Counted from the first letter of the stretch, positions 25,395 through 33,097 are shown. The stretch: DNA of 64,000 nucleotides from DASSQJ01 sp963726295 (GCA_963726295.1 CAVSBW010000001.1:248001-312000); one strand, 5' to 3'. The notes: generated by a model from the letters alone, not told the origin. Translations and numbers: made by a program.

Positions 25395-27518
25395 ATGACG
25401 ACCCTGCCCGTGCACCCCGGCGCCGACGCCGTCCTCGAGGCCCTCGATCCCGAGCAGCGCGAGGTGGCGGCGCACCCGTTGGGCCCGATGTGCGTGCTCG
25501 CCGGTGCGGGCACCGGCAAGACGCGTGCCATCACCCACCGCATCGCCTACGGTGTGCTCTCCGGCGCCTACCAGCCGCAGCGGGTGCTCGCGGTCACCTT
25601 CACCGCCCGCGCCGCGGGCGAGATGCGCACCCGCCTCCGGACGCTCGGCGTCGGCGGGGTCCAGGCCCGCACGTTCCACGCCGCGGCGCTCCGCCAGCTG
25701 CACTACTTCTGGCCTCAGGCCGTCGGTGGGGCCGCTCCCGAGGTGATGCCCCACAAGGCCGGTGCCGTCGCCGAGGCCGGTGGCCGGCTGCGGCTGCGGT
25801 TCGACTCGCCCGCCGTCCGCGACCTGGCCGCGGAGATCGAGTGGGCCAAGGTGTCGATGCTGACGGCCGAGACGTACGCGGCCGCTGCCACGCGCCAGGG
25901 GCGGGAGCCCCCGGCCGGCCTCGACGCGACCGCCATGGCGCGGCTCGTCGCCGAGTACGAGCAGGTCAAGAGCGACCGCGGGGTCATCGACTTCGAGGAC
26001 GTCCTGCTCCTCACCGCGGGCATCCTCGGTGAGCACGACGAGGTCGCCCGAGCGGTGCGCAGCCAGTACCGGCACTTCGTCGTCGACGAGTACCAGGACG
26101 TGAACCGGCTCCAGCAGACCCTCCTGGAGATGTGGCTCGGCGAGCGCGAGGACCTGTGCGTCGTCGGCGACCCGGCACAGACCATCTACTCCTTCACCGG
26201 GGCCTCTCCCGAGCACCTGCTGGGGTTCCGGACGCGACACCCCTCGGCCCGGGTGGTCGAGCTGGTGCGGAACTACCGGTCCACCCGACAGGTGGTACAG
26301 CTTGCCAACCTCGTCCTGCGATCGCCGGGCGGGGGGCGCCGGTCGGGTGCCGTGGAGCTCCGGGCGCAGCGTGCCGATGGACCGGCGCCCGAGCTCGTGG
26401 CCGCCGACGACGACCCCGAGGAGGCCCGGATGGTCGCAGAGCGGGTCAGGGCCCTGGTCGACGCCGGCCACCCCGTCTCGGAGGTCGCCGTCCTCTTCCG
26501 CACCAACGGGCAGAGTGAGGCCTACGAGTCCTCGCTCACGGAGGCCGGCATCCCGTACCTCGTGCGCGGCGGCGAGCGGTTCTTCTCGCGCAAGGAGGTC
26601 CGCGACGCCGTCGTGCTGCTACGCGGCGCGGCCCGCTCCGACGACGGCTCGGTGCCGCTGCCCGACCTCGTGCGCGACGTCCTCCTGGGCGCCGGATGGA
26701 CCCGCGAGCCACCCACCAGCGGGGGCGCCGCGCGCGAGCGGTGGGAGTCGCTCGCGGCCCTCGCCGCGCTCGCCGACGACCTGCACGCGGCCGACCACGA
26801 GGCCCGGCTGCCGGCCCTCGTGCGCGAGCTCGAGGAGCGGATGGCGGCGCAGCACGCCCCGACCGTTCAGGGCGTCACGCTCGCCTCGCTGCACGCGGCG
26901 AAGGGCCTCGAGTGGGACACCGTGGTGCTCGCCGGGTGCTCCGACGGCCTGGTCCCCATCACGATGGCCGAGACGCCCGAGCAGATCGAGGAGGAAAGAC
27001 GGCTGCTCTACGTGGGCGTCACCCGCGCCCGCGACCGGCTCGTGCTCTCGTACTCGCGGGCGCGGACCCCGGGTGCGCGAGGCACCCGGCGGCCGTCCCG
27101 GTTCCTCGACGGCACCTCGGCAGTGCTGGGGGAGGGGGCCCGGAGCCGTCCGAAGCGGAAGCGCGCGGCGCGGGCCGGCGGCGACGCCGGCCGGACTCCC
27201 GCGCGTACGACGTGCCGGGTGTGCGGCGGCACCCTCGGCACGGCCAAGGAGCGCACCATCGGGCGCTGCACCGCGTGCCCGCCCACCATGGACGAGCAGC
27301 TGTTCGAGGCGCTGCGGGCATGGCGGCTCGAGACCGCGCGGGAGGCCGACGTCCCCGCCTTCGTCGTCTTCACCGACGCCACCCTCACGGCGATCGCCGA
27401 GCGAGAGCCCGGCGACCTCGGCGAGCTAGCCCGCATCCCGGGGGTCGGGCCCGCAAAGCTGGAGCGGTTCGGGGAGCCGGTCCTGACGATTCTGCGCGAA
27501 TTCTCCGCGGCCGAGTAG
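25395..27518 (+). CDS. uvrD2: ATP-dependent DNA helicase UvrD2
   Basis: This 707-residue superfamily 1A helicase has motif I VLAGAGTGKTRAITHRIA, Ia VTFTARAAGEM, II FVVDEYQDVN, III VVGDPAQTIYSFTGA, V LASLHAAKGLEWDTVVLAG and VI YVGVTRARDRLVLSYSRA. The C-terminus shows the UvrD2 hallmarks: a tetracysteine motif (CRVCGGT, then GRCTACPP) around residues 606-628 and an HRDC domain to the end (MDEQLFEALRAWR, ARIPGVGPAKLERFGEP). It is a repair helicase, essential or important in mycobacteria. ATG 25395 follows TAGGAT by eight bases. Confidence 0.95.
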   Translation: MTTLPVHPGADAVLEALDPEQREVAAHPLGPMCVLAGAGTGKTRAITHRIAYGVLSGAYQPQRVLAVTFTARAAGEMRTRLRTLGVGGVQARTFHAAALRQLHYFWPQAVGGAAPEVMPHKAGAVAEAGGRLRLRFDSPAVRDLAAEIEWAKVSMLTAETYAAAATRQGREPPAGLDATAMARLVAEYEQVKSDRGVIDFEDVLLLTAGILGEHDEVARAVRSQYRHFVVDEYQDVNRLQQTLLEMWLGEREDLCVVGDPAQTIYSFTGASPEHLLGFRTRHPSARVVELVRNYRSTRQVVQLANLVLRSPGGGRRSGAVELRAQRADGPAPELVAADDDPEEARMVAERVRALVDAGHPVSEVAVLFRTNGQSEAYESSLTEAGIPYLVRGGERFFSRKEVRDAVVLLRGAARSDDGSVPLPDLVRDVLLGAGWTREPPTSGGAARERWESLAALAALADDLHAADHEARLPALVRELEERMAAQHAPTVQGVTLASLHAAKGLEWDTVVLAGCSDGLVPITMAETPEQIEEERRLLYVGVTRARDRLVLSYSRARTPGARGTRRPSRFLDGTSAVLGEGARSRPKRKRAARAGGDAGRTPARTTCRVCGGTLGTAKERTIGRCTACPPTMDEQLFEALRAWRLETAREADVPAFVVFTDATLTAIAEREPGDLGELARIPGVGPAKLERFGEPVLTILREFSAAE

Positions 27519-27551
27519 CCCTGCGCGAGAACGCTTCTCGTGACCCCAGGG
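27519..27551 (+). terminator. Weak hairpin after uvrD2
   Basis: Nested dyads follow the uvrD2 stop: CCCTG at 27519-27523 with CAGGG at 27547-27551, and inside it CGAGAA at 27526-27531 with TTCTCG at 27535-27540. The outer stem is short and there is no T-run, so termination efficiency is uncertain. Confidence 0.35.
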
Positions 27552-27573
27552 CGCACCCGCCGAACAGGCCGGG

Positions 27574-27612
27574 AATAATCCGTTGCCGGGTCGCTCCCGT
27601 GGGCCCTAAAGT
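27574..27612 (+). promoter_or_regulatory. whiB7 promoter with WhiB7-type AT-rich site
   Basis: TTGCCG at 27583-27588 and TAAAGT at 27607-27612, 18 bases apart, fit a housekeeping-sigma promoter. AATAAT at 27574-27579 lies 3 bases upstream of the -35 box, in very GC-rich surroundings. WhiB7 is known to contact an AT-rich element just upstream of the -35 of its targets, including its own gene, through a C-terminal AT-hook. Transcription should start near 27619, about 530 bases before whiB7. Confidence 0.6.
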
Positions 27613-27681
27613 GTGCGAACACACCTCGCGTGTCCGCACGGGCGCGCACCGAGACCGAGTCAGTGAGGAGGGTTGGCCCTG

Positions 27682-27924
27682 ATGAGCACGATGACGACGG
27701 AGAAGGCGATGGCGATGACTGCTGCCCGCGAGTTCTGCACCCGTCCGTGGATGGGGTCCAACACCGCTCACGCAGTCGATCTCCGCACCGTCCAGGGGCG
27801 CAGTGTGCCCGTCGCCGGCCCGGCCACGGGTGACGTCATCGTCACCGGCGCCCGCTTCTCCGGCGTCGCCACCGCTCCGACCACGGGATACGTGTACCCC
27901 CGCCTCGAGGCACCGCCTGTCTAG
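27682..27924 (+). CDS. Upstream ORF in the whiB7 leader
   Basis: An 80-residue ORF starts at ATG 27682 with GAGGAGGG nine bases upstream, a strong ribosome-binding site, and ends at TAG 27922-27924. The product begins MSTMTTEKAMAMTAAREF and has no recognised domain or signal peptide. It lies between the whiB7 promoter and the leader terminator, and its stop codon is within the loop-side arm of an alternative hairpin. In Mycobacterium and Streptomyces, translation of a leader ORF controls read-through into whiB7/wblC during antibiotic stress; this ORF is placed to do the same. A TTG at 27674 would add three residues. Confidence 0.65.
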   Translation: MSTMTTEKAMAMTAAREFCTRPWMGSNTAHAVDLRTVQGRSVPVAGPATGDVIVTGARFSGVATAPTTGYVYPRLEAPPV

Positions 27925-27950
27925 ACCTCTCAGACAGAGCGCCTCGAGGC
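27902..27950 (+). promoter_or_regulatory. Candidate antiterminator hairpin in the whiB7 leader
   Basis: The self-complementary decamer GCCTCGAGGC occurs twice, at 27902-27911 and 27941-27950, and can pair with itself around an inner stem CTGTCT (27917-27922)/AGACAG (27932-27937). The second copy includes 27947-27950, the base of the 5' arm of the downstream terminator, so the two hairpins compete. The uORF stop overlaps this element, so ribosome position would decide which forms. Confidence 0.5.
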
Positions 27951-27981
27951 CGCGGATCCCACCGGGATCCGCGGCCTTTCT
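27947..27981 (+). terminator. Leader terminator (attenuator) upstream of whiB7
   Basis: A perfect 14-bp stem, AGGCCGCGGATCCC at 27947-27960 with its complement at 27964-27977, closes a 3-base loop and is followed by TTTCT. It is an unusually good intrinsic terminator for this genome and lies 23 bases after the uORF stop and 170 bases before whiB7, so it should end most whiB7 transcripts in unstressed cells. Confidence 0.75.
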
Positions 27982-28151
27982 CGTATCCCCGCCCACAGCC
28001 CGAGCCAGACCACCACCCCCGCGAGGACGACATGACCACCACCACCGAGCGGCCGGCGCCCGGCCGCCCCCCGAGTCCTCGGCACCAGACCCGGCGTGCC
28101 GAGCAGATCCAGCGCCACACCCGGCGCGCCGACCAAGGAGGTGACCACCCG

Positions 28152-28436
28152 ATGCAGCTGACCCAGCTCCTGGACCTCAACGAGGGGTCAGTCGTGGCGG
28201 GGGACGGAGTCCCGTGCCACGAGAACGAGCCCGAGCTCTGGTTCGCCGACACCCCCGAGGGTGTCGAGTTCGCCAAGGCCCTCTGCCGGACCTGCCCCGC
28301 CCGCGGTGAGTGCCTCTCGGGGGCCCTCGAGAGGCGCGAACCCTGGGGTGTCTGGGGAGGAGAGCTCTTCGTCCAGGGCGTGATCGTCGCCCGCAAGCGC
28401 CCCCGTGGCCGGCCGCGCAAGTCCGAGGCCGCCTGA
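28152..28436 (+). CDS. whiB7: WhiB7-family redox-responsive transcriptional regulator
   Basis: The protein is 94 residues from ATG 28152, which has a near-perfect AAGGAGGTG eight bases upstream. Four cysteines expected to hold a 4Fe-4S cluster are seen in VPCHENEPELWF, LCRTCPARGECLSG. WGVWGGELF is the WhiB turn that contacts the primary sigma factor, and the C-terminal KRPRGRPRK is the AT-hook that defines WhiB7/WblC. It activates intrinsic multidrug-resistance genes when translation is inhibited. An in-frame ATG at 28032 would add 40 residues, but it has a poorer ribosome-binding site and WhiB7 proteins are about 92 residues long. Confidence 0.95.
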   Translation: MQLTQLLDLNEGSVVAGDGVPCHENEPELWFADTPEGVEFAKALCRTCPARGECLSGALERREPWGVWGGELFVQGVIVARKRPRGRPRKSEAA

Positions 28437-28481
28437 GGCGCCACCCACCAGTGATCGTCACCCACTTGTCAGGAGAACCAG

Positions 28482-28613
28482 ATGTACCACCGACGGATGC
28501 AGCAGATCCGCCGCACCCTGCACGAGCGCCGGAGCCACGAGGCCCAGCGCCAGCAGCGTGCGACCGCGGAGCGCGAGCAGATGCGGGTCCACGTCCACGC
28601 CGCGATCCGGTGA
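28482..28613 (+). CDS. Very small basic protein downstream of whiB7
   Basis: A 43-residue ORF begins at ATG 28482 with AGGAGA six to seven bases upstream and ends at TGA 28611. The product is almost entirely charged and helical (MYHRRMQQIRRTLHERRSHE, then AQRQQRATAEREQ) with many Arg, Gln and His. It starts 45 bases after whiB7 and precedes a strong hairpin, so it would share the whiB7 transcript. It could bind RNA or ribosomes, but no family is recognised. Confidence 0.5.
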   Translation: MYHRRMQQIRRTLHERRSHEAQRQQRATAEREQMRVHVHAAIR

Positions 28614-28646
28614 GGACCGGGCCCGTGGCTCGACACCACGAGGGCC

Positions 28647-28679
28647 GCACCGCCCCCGGCACCGCGCCGGGGGCGGTGC
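28647..28679 (+). terminator. Terminator of the whiB7 transcript
   Basis: GCACCGCCCCCGGC at 28647-28660 pairs perfectly with 28666-28679 around ACCGC, giving a 14-bp GC-rich stem after the 43-residue gene and before the HhH-GPD gene. No T-run follows. Confidence 0.65.
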
Positions 28680-28758
28680 CGTCGACCCGAGTGCCCCCGC
28701 TGGGCGAGCGGGACTTCTGGCGTGCCGTGTCTGCGCACCTGCTGGCTACGCTGAGGCC

Positions 28759-29334
28759 ATGGCCTCGCTGACCATCGCCCAGGACCCCGCCGCCGACAAG
28801 GTCCTCTCGGAGGACCCCTTCGCCCTCCTCGTCGGCATGCTCCTCGACCAGCAGTTCCCGATGGAACGGGCCTTCGCCGGACCGGCCAAGGTCCTGGAGC
28901 GGTTCGGCACCCTCGACCCGGGCGCGGTAGCCGCCGCCGACCCCGAGGCGTTCGCCGACCTGTGCGCGACGCCGCCGGCCGTCCACCGGTACGGGCGCTC
29001 GATGGCCGGGCGCATCCAGGCCCTCGCCGTGGTCGTGCGCGACGAGTACGCCGGCGACGCCGCGTCCCTCTGGACCACGGCCGACACCGGGCGCGAGCTC
29101 GTGACCCGCCTCAAGGCCCTCCCGGGCTTCGGCGACCAGAAGGCGCGCATCTTCGCGGCGCTGCTCGCCAAGCAGCTCGGCGTCCGCCCCGAGGGGTGGG
29201 AGCAGGCGTCCGGCGCCTACGCCGAGCCCGGGTACCGGTCTGTGGCCGACGTCGTCGACGCCGACTCGCTGCAGAAGGTCCGCGACCACAAGAAGCAGGC
29301 GAAGGCGGCCGCGAAGGCCGCTGGCGGAGGCTGA
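28759..29334 (+). CDS. HhH-GPD family base-excision repair protein
   Basis: The 191-residue protein fits the uncharacterised actinobacterial HhH-GPD family (TIGR03252-type). SEDPFALLVGMLLDQQFPME is the helical entry typical of DNA glycosylases, and the helix-hairpin-helix is LKALPGFGDQKARIFAALLA. There is no C-terminal cysteine cluster, unlike Nth or MutY, and the protein is short, so the lesion recognised is unknown. The C-terminus is lysine/alanine-rich (KKQAKAAAKAAGGG). ATG 28759 follows TACGCT by exactly six bases (leaderless). The zinc-ribbon gene begins two bases after its stop. Confidence 0.85.
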   Translation: MASLTIAQDPAADKVLSEDPFALLVGMLLDQQFPMERAFAGPAKVLERFGTLDPGAVAAADPEAFADLCATPPAVHRYGRSMAGRIQALAVVVRDEYAGDAASLWTTADTGRELVTRLKALPGFGDQKARIFAALLAKQLGVRPEGWEQASGAYAEPGYRSVADVVDADSLQKVRDHKKQAKAAAKAAGGG

Positions 29335-29336
29335 CC

Positions 29337-29540
29337 GTGTCGGAGGACGCCGACGTCGACGGCGAGGCGATGGTGTGCGCCACCTGTGGTGCCGCCCCCG
29401 CCGACGACGACGCGCGGTCCCGTGCCCGGCTCACCTGGGCGCGCGGCACCGAGAACGGCCGGCCGGTGTGGACCTGCGAGGCCTGCAGCCGCCGCCACCT
29501 GCGCAGCATCGAGGGCAAGCTCGACTCCTCCTGGTGGTGA
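29337..29540 (+). CDS. Small zinc-ribbon protein
   Basis: This 67-residue product from GTG 29337 carries two CxxC pairs, VCATCGAAP and WTCEACSRRHLRSIEGKL, spaced to form one zinc ribbon. It ends in two tryptophans. It is probably co-transcribed with the HhH-GPD gene two bases upstream. The function is unknown; similar small ribbons accompany repair genes in related genomes, as far as I recall. Confidence 0.7.
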   Translation: MSEDADVDGEAMVCATCGAAPADDDARSRARLTWARGTENGRPVWTCEACSRRHLRSIEGKLDSSWW

Positions 29541-29571
29541 CCACGTCCGCCCCGGTCGGACGGGCCGCGAC

Positions 29572-30933
29572 TCAGCCCTCGGCAGCGGACGGATCCGGCG
29601 GCCACCGGGACTCGTCGACACCGGGCAGGTGGCTCGCCACCAACTCCCGGAGGGGCACGGTGCCGCCGATCTGGCTCAGCACGCCGATGCCGCCCAGCCA
29701 GACCCGGTGGATGAGCAGGTACTCCGGCGGCAGGTTGAGCTTGAGCCCGATGAGGAACTGCGGCCGCCGGGGGTCCTGGATCGTGGCGGCGGCGTCGCGC
29801 AGCCAGGCGCGGGTCGGTGTGAACTCCTGGTGGAGGATCGGCTCGACCAGGGGCTCGAGGTACTCGACCAGTCCCTCGGGGTCGACGTCGATGCCCCGGC
29901 GGATGAACCCGGCCGTCCGCAGTACCTGCACCAGCTCGTCGCCGTCGCCGGCCAGCGCCGACGTGAGGATGGCGCCCATCTCGGCGGGCAGGCCGTCCGG
30001 CAGCCGGTTGACGGCGCCGAAGTCGAGGACCCCGAGTCGTCCGTCCTCGGTGATCCGGAAGTTCCCCGGGTGCGGGTCGGCGTGCAGCAGCCGGGCCCGG
30101 TTTGGGGCACGCAGCTGGAACTCGAGGTAGAGGGTGGCGGCCTCGTCCCGCTCCTCCTGCGTCCCCTCGCGGATGATCCGGGCCAGCGGGGTGCCGTCGA
30201 CCCACTCGGAGACGAGGACCTGCGGGCTGTCGACGAGGACGTCGGGGACGAGCACGTCGTCGTCGTCGCGGAAGGCGCGCGCGAAGTGCCGCTGGTTGCT
30301 CGCCTCGAGGTGGTAGTCCAGCTCCTCGGACATCCGGGCCCGGAGCTCGTCCATGATCGGCTTGATGTCGATGCCGGGCATCCACGAGCCGGCCACACGG
30401 GCGACCCGGGAGATCTGGTTGAGGTCCGAGAGAAGCGCCTTGCCCGCCCCCGGGTACTGGATCTTCACCGCGACCTCGCGGCCGTCGCGCCACACACCCC
30501 GGTGCACCTGGCCGATGGAGGCCGCCGCCGCCGGGACGTCGTCGAACTCGACGAGCTTGGTCGTGGCCCAGCGGGGCCCGAGCTCCTCGGCGAGGATGCC
30601 GTGGACCCGCTCGGCGCCCATCGGCGGACCGGACTCCTGGAGCTTGGTCAGCGTGGCGCGGTACGGCCCGAGGACCTCCTCGGGCATGGCGGCCTCCATG
30701 ACCGAGAGCGCCTGACCGAACTTCATCGCCCCGCCCTTGAGCTGCCCCAGCACACTGAAGAGCTGTTCGGCGGTGCGCTGCTGCAGCTCGGCGGCGACCA
30801 GTTCCGCGGGGCGGCCGCCGACCCGCTTGCCGACGCCGAGGGCGGCCCGCCCGGCGTGGCCGAGGGGGAGCCCGGCCAGTCGCGCTGCCCGCGCGAACGA
30901 TGACCCCGGGATCTCCCGCTCGCGCTCCGTCAC
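29572..30933 (-). CDS. AarF/ABC1/UbiB family kinase-like protein
   Basis: From GTG 30933 the protein is 453 residues. It has the ABC1 signature: the KxGQ motif in GGAMKFGQALSVM, the alanine-rich loop ASIGQVHRGVW, the lysine of VAVKIQYPG, the catalytic region LLHADPHPGNF and the metal motif GVLDFGAVNRL. Members bind ATP and act in quinone/lipid homeostasis. The mycobacterial orthologue position, Rv3197 beside whiB7, has been linked to macrolide tolerance. The start overlaps the stop of the upstream 179-residue gene (GTGA), indicating translational coupling. Confidence 0.9.
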   Translation of the reverse strand: MTEREREIPGSSFARAARLAGLPLGHAGRAALGVGKRVGGRPAELVAAELQQRTAEQLFSVLGQLKGGAMKFGQALSVMEAAMPEEVLGPYRATLTKLQESGPPMGAERVHGILAEELGPRWATTKLVEFDDVPAAAASIGQVHRGVWRDGREVAVKIQYPGAGKALLSDLNQISRVARVAGSWMPGIDIKPIMDELRARMSEELDYHLEASNQRHFARAFRDDDDVLVPDVLVDSPQVLVSEWVDGTPLARIIREGTQEERDEAATLYLEFQLRAPNRARLLHADPHPGNFRITEDGRLGVLDFGAVNRLPDGLPAEMGAILTSALAGDGDELVQVLRTAGFIRRGIDVDPEGLVEYLEPLVEPILHQEFTPTRAWLRDAAATIQDPRRPQFLIGLKLNLPPEYLLIHRVWLGGIGVLSQIGGTVPLRELVASHLPGVDESRWPPDPSAAEG

Positions 30934-31469
30934 CCGGCCATTCTCGCCGACGCGCACCGACAGTCGGTGTCGGCGTGCCACACGCGGTGCCTGACGGTCT
31001 CGGCCCCGGGCCCGATCTCGGTGGAGATCCCGGCCAGCGCGTCCTCGCCGCGGAGCACCGCCAGGGCGGTGACGGTGACGACGGCGGCGGCCAGGACACG
31101 GCTCGCGAGGTCGTCGTGGGGGAGTGGCGGTGGGGCCCGGCCGGGCCCGCGGTGCCGGGCCACGCACACGAGACAGGCCGAGCGGCCGGGCACGACGAGG
31201 GGCCCGACCGTCGTGGGTGCCCCGCCCCCGACCGGGAGATGGGGGATGCCGCGCGCCTGCCACGGCCCACCGGCCCACACGGGCACGGGCCGCTCGCGGA
31301 CGACCACGACGAGGGCCGGCCGTCCCCGGGGTCCGTCACCGGCGAGCTCGGCGTCGGCGGCCAGTGCCCCGGCCCGCACGCGGAGCCGGACCCGGCGCAG
31401 CTGGTGGACGGCCTCGGCGGCCAGCGCCCCGGCACCGTCGACGACGACCAGCCCGCCGTCTGCTCCCAT
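30930..31469 (-). CDS. Short E1/ThiF-like (TOMM-leader-binding-like) protein
   Basis: This 179-residue protein from ATG 31469 has GGGAGGGG six bases upstream. The N-terminal half (GGLVVVDGAGALAAEAVHQL, then VVVVRERPVPVWAGG) resembles the end of an E1-like fold, and VGPLVVPGRSACLVCVARH matches the segment that follows it in cyclodehydratase/ThiF-type leader-binding proteins. The tail has DCRCASARMAG. It is far shorter than full ThiF-family proteins, so it is a minimal or degenerate member. It is coupled to the AarF kinase gene. In mycobacteria a protein of unknown function (Rv3196) sits at about this place. Function unknown. Confidence 0.6.
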   Translation of the reverse strand: MGADGGLVVVDGAGALAAEAVHQLRRVRLRVRAGALAADAELAGDGPRGRPALVVVVRERPVPVWAGGPWQARGIPHLPVGGGAPTTVGPLVVPGRSACLVCVARHRGPGRAPPPLPHDDLASRVLAAAVVTVTALAVLRGEDALAGISTEIGPGAETVRHRVWHADTDCRCASARMAG

Positions 31470-31557
31470 GACGCCCCTCCCGCCCCGTTGCCGGGTCGCC
31501 CGTCATCCTGCCCCGCCGTCGCAGCGTCGTGGCGATGTCGTCCACAGGCCCGCACGC

Positions 31558-31597
31558 ACCAGCGGCCCCGGACCACGAGGGGTCCGGGGCCGCTGGT
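31558..31597 (-). terminator. Strong terminator after the DUF5679 gene
   Basis: A perfect 17-bp stem (ACCAGCGGCCCCGGACC at 31558-31574, complement 31581-31597) closes a 6-base loop. It lies 15 bases past the DUF5679 stop on the minus strand. Confidence 0.75.
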
Positions 31598-31612
31598 CGA
31601 GACTCGGGGCGC

Positions 31613-31774
31613 TCAGGCCTTGCCGAGGATGCGGTTGAGGTTCGTGCCGCAGACGGGGCACTGGCCCTTGGCCATCCGCCGGCCGTTCTCGGACACGACG
31701 ACCTTCCCCTCGGCCTCGCGCTTCTCCTTGCACTTCACGCAGTAGAACTCGCCCTTGTAGGTCTCGTCAGCCAT
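31613..31774 (-). CDS. DUF5679 family small zinc-finger protein
   Basis: The 53-residue protein MADETYKGEFYCVKCKEKRE... has CVKC and CPVC pairs forming a zinc ribbon, with the conserved helix-like KVVVSENGRRMAKGQCPVCG and the C-terminus TNLNRILGKA. It resembles the C-terminal zinc ribbon of bacterial topoisomerase I-like proteins and is widespread in actinobacteria. The start at 31774 has AAGGAGAG upstream. Role unknown, nucleic-acid binding likely. Confidence 0.85.
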   Translation of the reverse strand: MADETYKGEFYCVKCKEKREAEGKVVVSENGRRMAKGQCPVCGTNLNRILGKA

Positions 31775-31975
31775 CGACGTCTCTCCTTGTCACCGGCCGC
31801 GGCGCACCACGTCCGGTCCGTGTGGGTGCCGCGGTTGCGGCCTGGACCTCCCAACACTAACCACGCTCGGGCCTGCCACCCGCATCCGGCACGCGGTGGT
31901 CCCGCGTGAACGTCGTCTCGTCCGTCGCACGTGTCACCTCCGTCACACCAGTGATCCCGGGCCTAGCATCGGGAC

Positions 31976-32548
31976 GTGCCCAGAGAGGACGTCGAGGTCC
32001 GCCGCAGCCGACGGCGCCGCCGCACGGTGAGCGCCTACCGCGAGGGTGGACGCCTCGTGGTGCTCGTCCCGGCGTCGTTCAGCAAGGCCGAGGAGGACCG
32101 TTGGGTCGAGCGGATGGCCCGGCGCATCGCCGACGGTGAGCGCCGGCGTCCGCGCACCGACGAGGCGCTGATGTCGCGCGCGCTGGAGCTCTCCGAGCGG
32201 TACCTCGGCGGCCACGCCGTGCCGGTGAGCGTGCGCTGGGTGACCACGATGCGGCGGCGCTGGGGGTCCTGCACTCCGGCCGACGGCACGATCCGCCTGT
32301 CGGACCGCCTCCGCGACGTGCCGCCGTACGTCCTCGACTACGTGCTGCTCCACGAGCTGGCCCACCTGCTCGTGCCGGGCCACGGCGACGGCTTCTGGCG
32401 GCTGCTCGGCTCCTACCCCCGGCTCGAGCGTGCCCGCGGGTTCCTCGACGGCTTCGCCCACGCGGAGGGCCTGCCCCCGCTCGACGAGGTCGAGTCCGAC
32501 GACACGACCGAGCCGTCAGCGGTGACCGAGGACGCGGTGAGCGAGTGA
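31976..32548 (+). CDS. YgjP-like (DUF45) metallopeptidase
   Basis: The 190-residue protein shows the zinc peptidase motif LHELAHLLVPGHGDGFW: HExxH plus the downstream histidine and the conserved GFW. TTMRRRWGSCTPADGTIRLS is the WGSC motif of the DUF45/YgjP family. The N-terminus is Arg-rich (VRRSRRRRRTVSAY), typical of the family. A substrate is not known. GTG 31976 follows TAGCAT by exactly six bases. Its 3' end overlaps the converging Nudix gene by 33 bases. Confidence 0.88.
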   Translation: MPREDVEVRRSRRRRRTVSAYREGGRLVVLVPASFSKAEEDRWVERMARRIADGERRRPRTDEALMSRALELSERYLGGHAVPVSVRWVTTMRRRWGSCTPADGTIRLSDRLRDVPPYVLDYVLLHELAHLLVPGHGDGFWRLLGSYPRLERARGFLDGFAHAEGLPPLDEVESDDTTEPSAVTEDAVSE

Positions 32549-33097
32549 CACCAGGGGTGCCAGCTCGCCCCGTGTCCCCTCGGGCAGCGCGTCGACCGGC
32601 CACCAGCGCACGTCGAGCGACTCCCCGCTGACCTGCGGTCGCGCCCCCGCGGGCGCGAGTGCGGCGTAGCGGACGTCGAGGTGCGCGCGGCAGGGTCCGA
32701 AGTCGCCGACCAGCTCGTGGCGGTCGAGGTGCACGGGACGGGGGAGCGGGTCGAGGTCGGGGATGCCGGACTCCTCGCGCGCCTCGCGCCGGGCTGCCGA
32801 CCACAGGCAGGTGTCGGTGTCCTCGAGGTGCCCGCCGAACTGGAACCACTGGCCCGCACGGCGGTGGTGGGTGAGGAGTGCCTGCCCGCCGTCGGCGGAC
32901 AGGACGAGGCAGGAGGCGGTGAGGTGAACCGGTGGACCGGCCTTGGCCACGCCGTCGGGGTGCGCGGCCAGGTGGGCGAGGTACTGCAGGCGCAGGGCGT
33001 CCTGGTCGGCGTCGGGCGCCGGCCAGCACTCGAGGACGGCGACGGCGTCGGTGTGCAGATGGGCGAACCGCCGGGTGACCTCGGTGTCGCTGTTCAC
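32516..33097 (-). CDS. Nudix hydrolase
   Basis: The 193-residue protein from GTG 33097 contains the subfamily Nudix box FGGHLEDTDTCLWSAARREA followed by REESGI. The REaREE metal-binding core is intact and the upstream part follows the GGHxExxD pattern. VHLTASCLVLSADGGQALLT forms the first strand and HLDVRYAALAP follows the box. The N-terminal 50 residues are helical. The start overlaps the stop of the DUF2342 gene (GTGA), so both are translated together. Substrate unknown; it may clean damaged nucleotides. Confidence 0.85.
   Translation of the reverse strand: MNSDTEVTRRFAHLHTDAVAVLECWPAPDADQDALRLQYLAHLAAHPDGVAKAGPPVHLTASCLVLSADGGQALLTHHRRAGQWFQFGGHLEDTDTCLWSAARREAREESGIPDLDPLPRPVHLDRHELVGDFGPCRAHLDVRYAALAPAGARPQVSGESLDVRWWPVDALPEGTRGELAPLVSLAHRVLGHR

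Noticed and set aside
28032..28151. 40-residue N-terminal extension of WhiB7 from ATG 28032
   Set aside because: ATG 28152 has a near-perfect ribosome-binding site and gives the normal WhiB7 length; the extension is low complexity.
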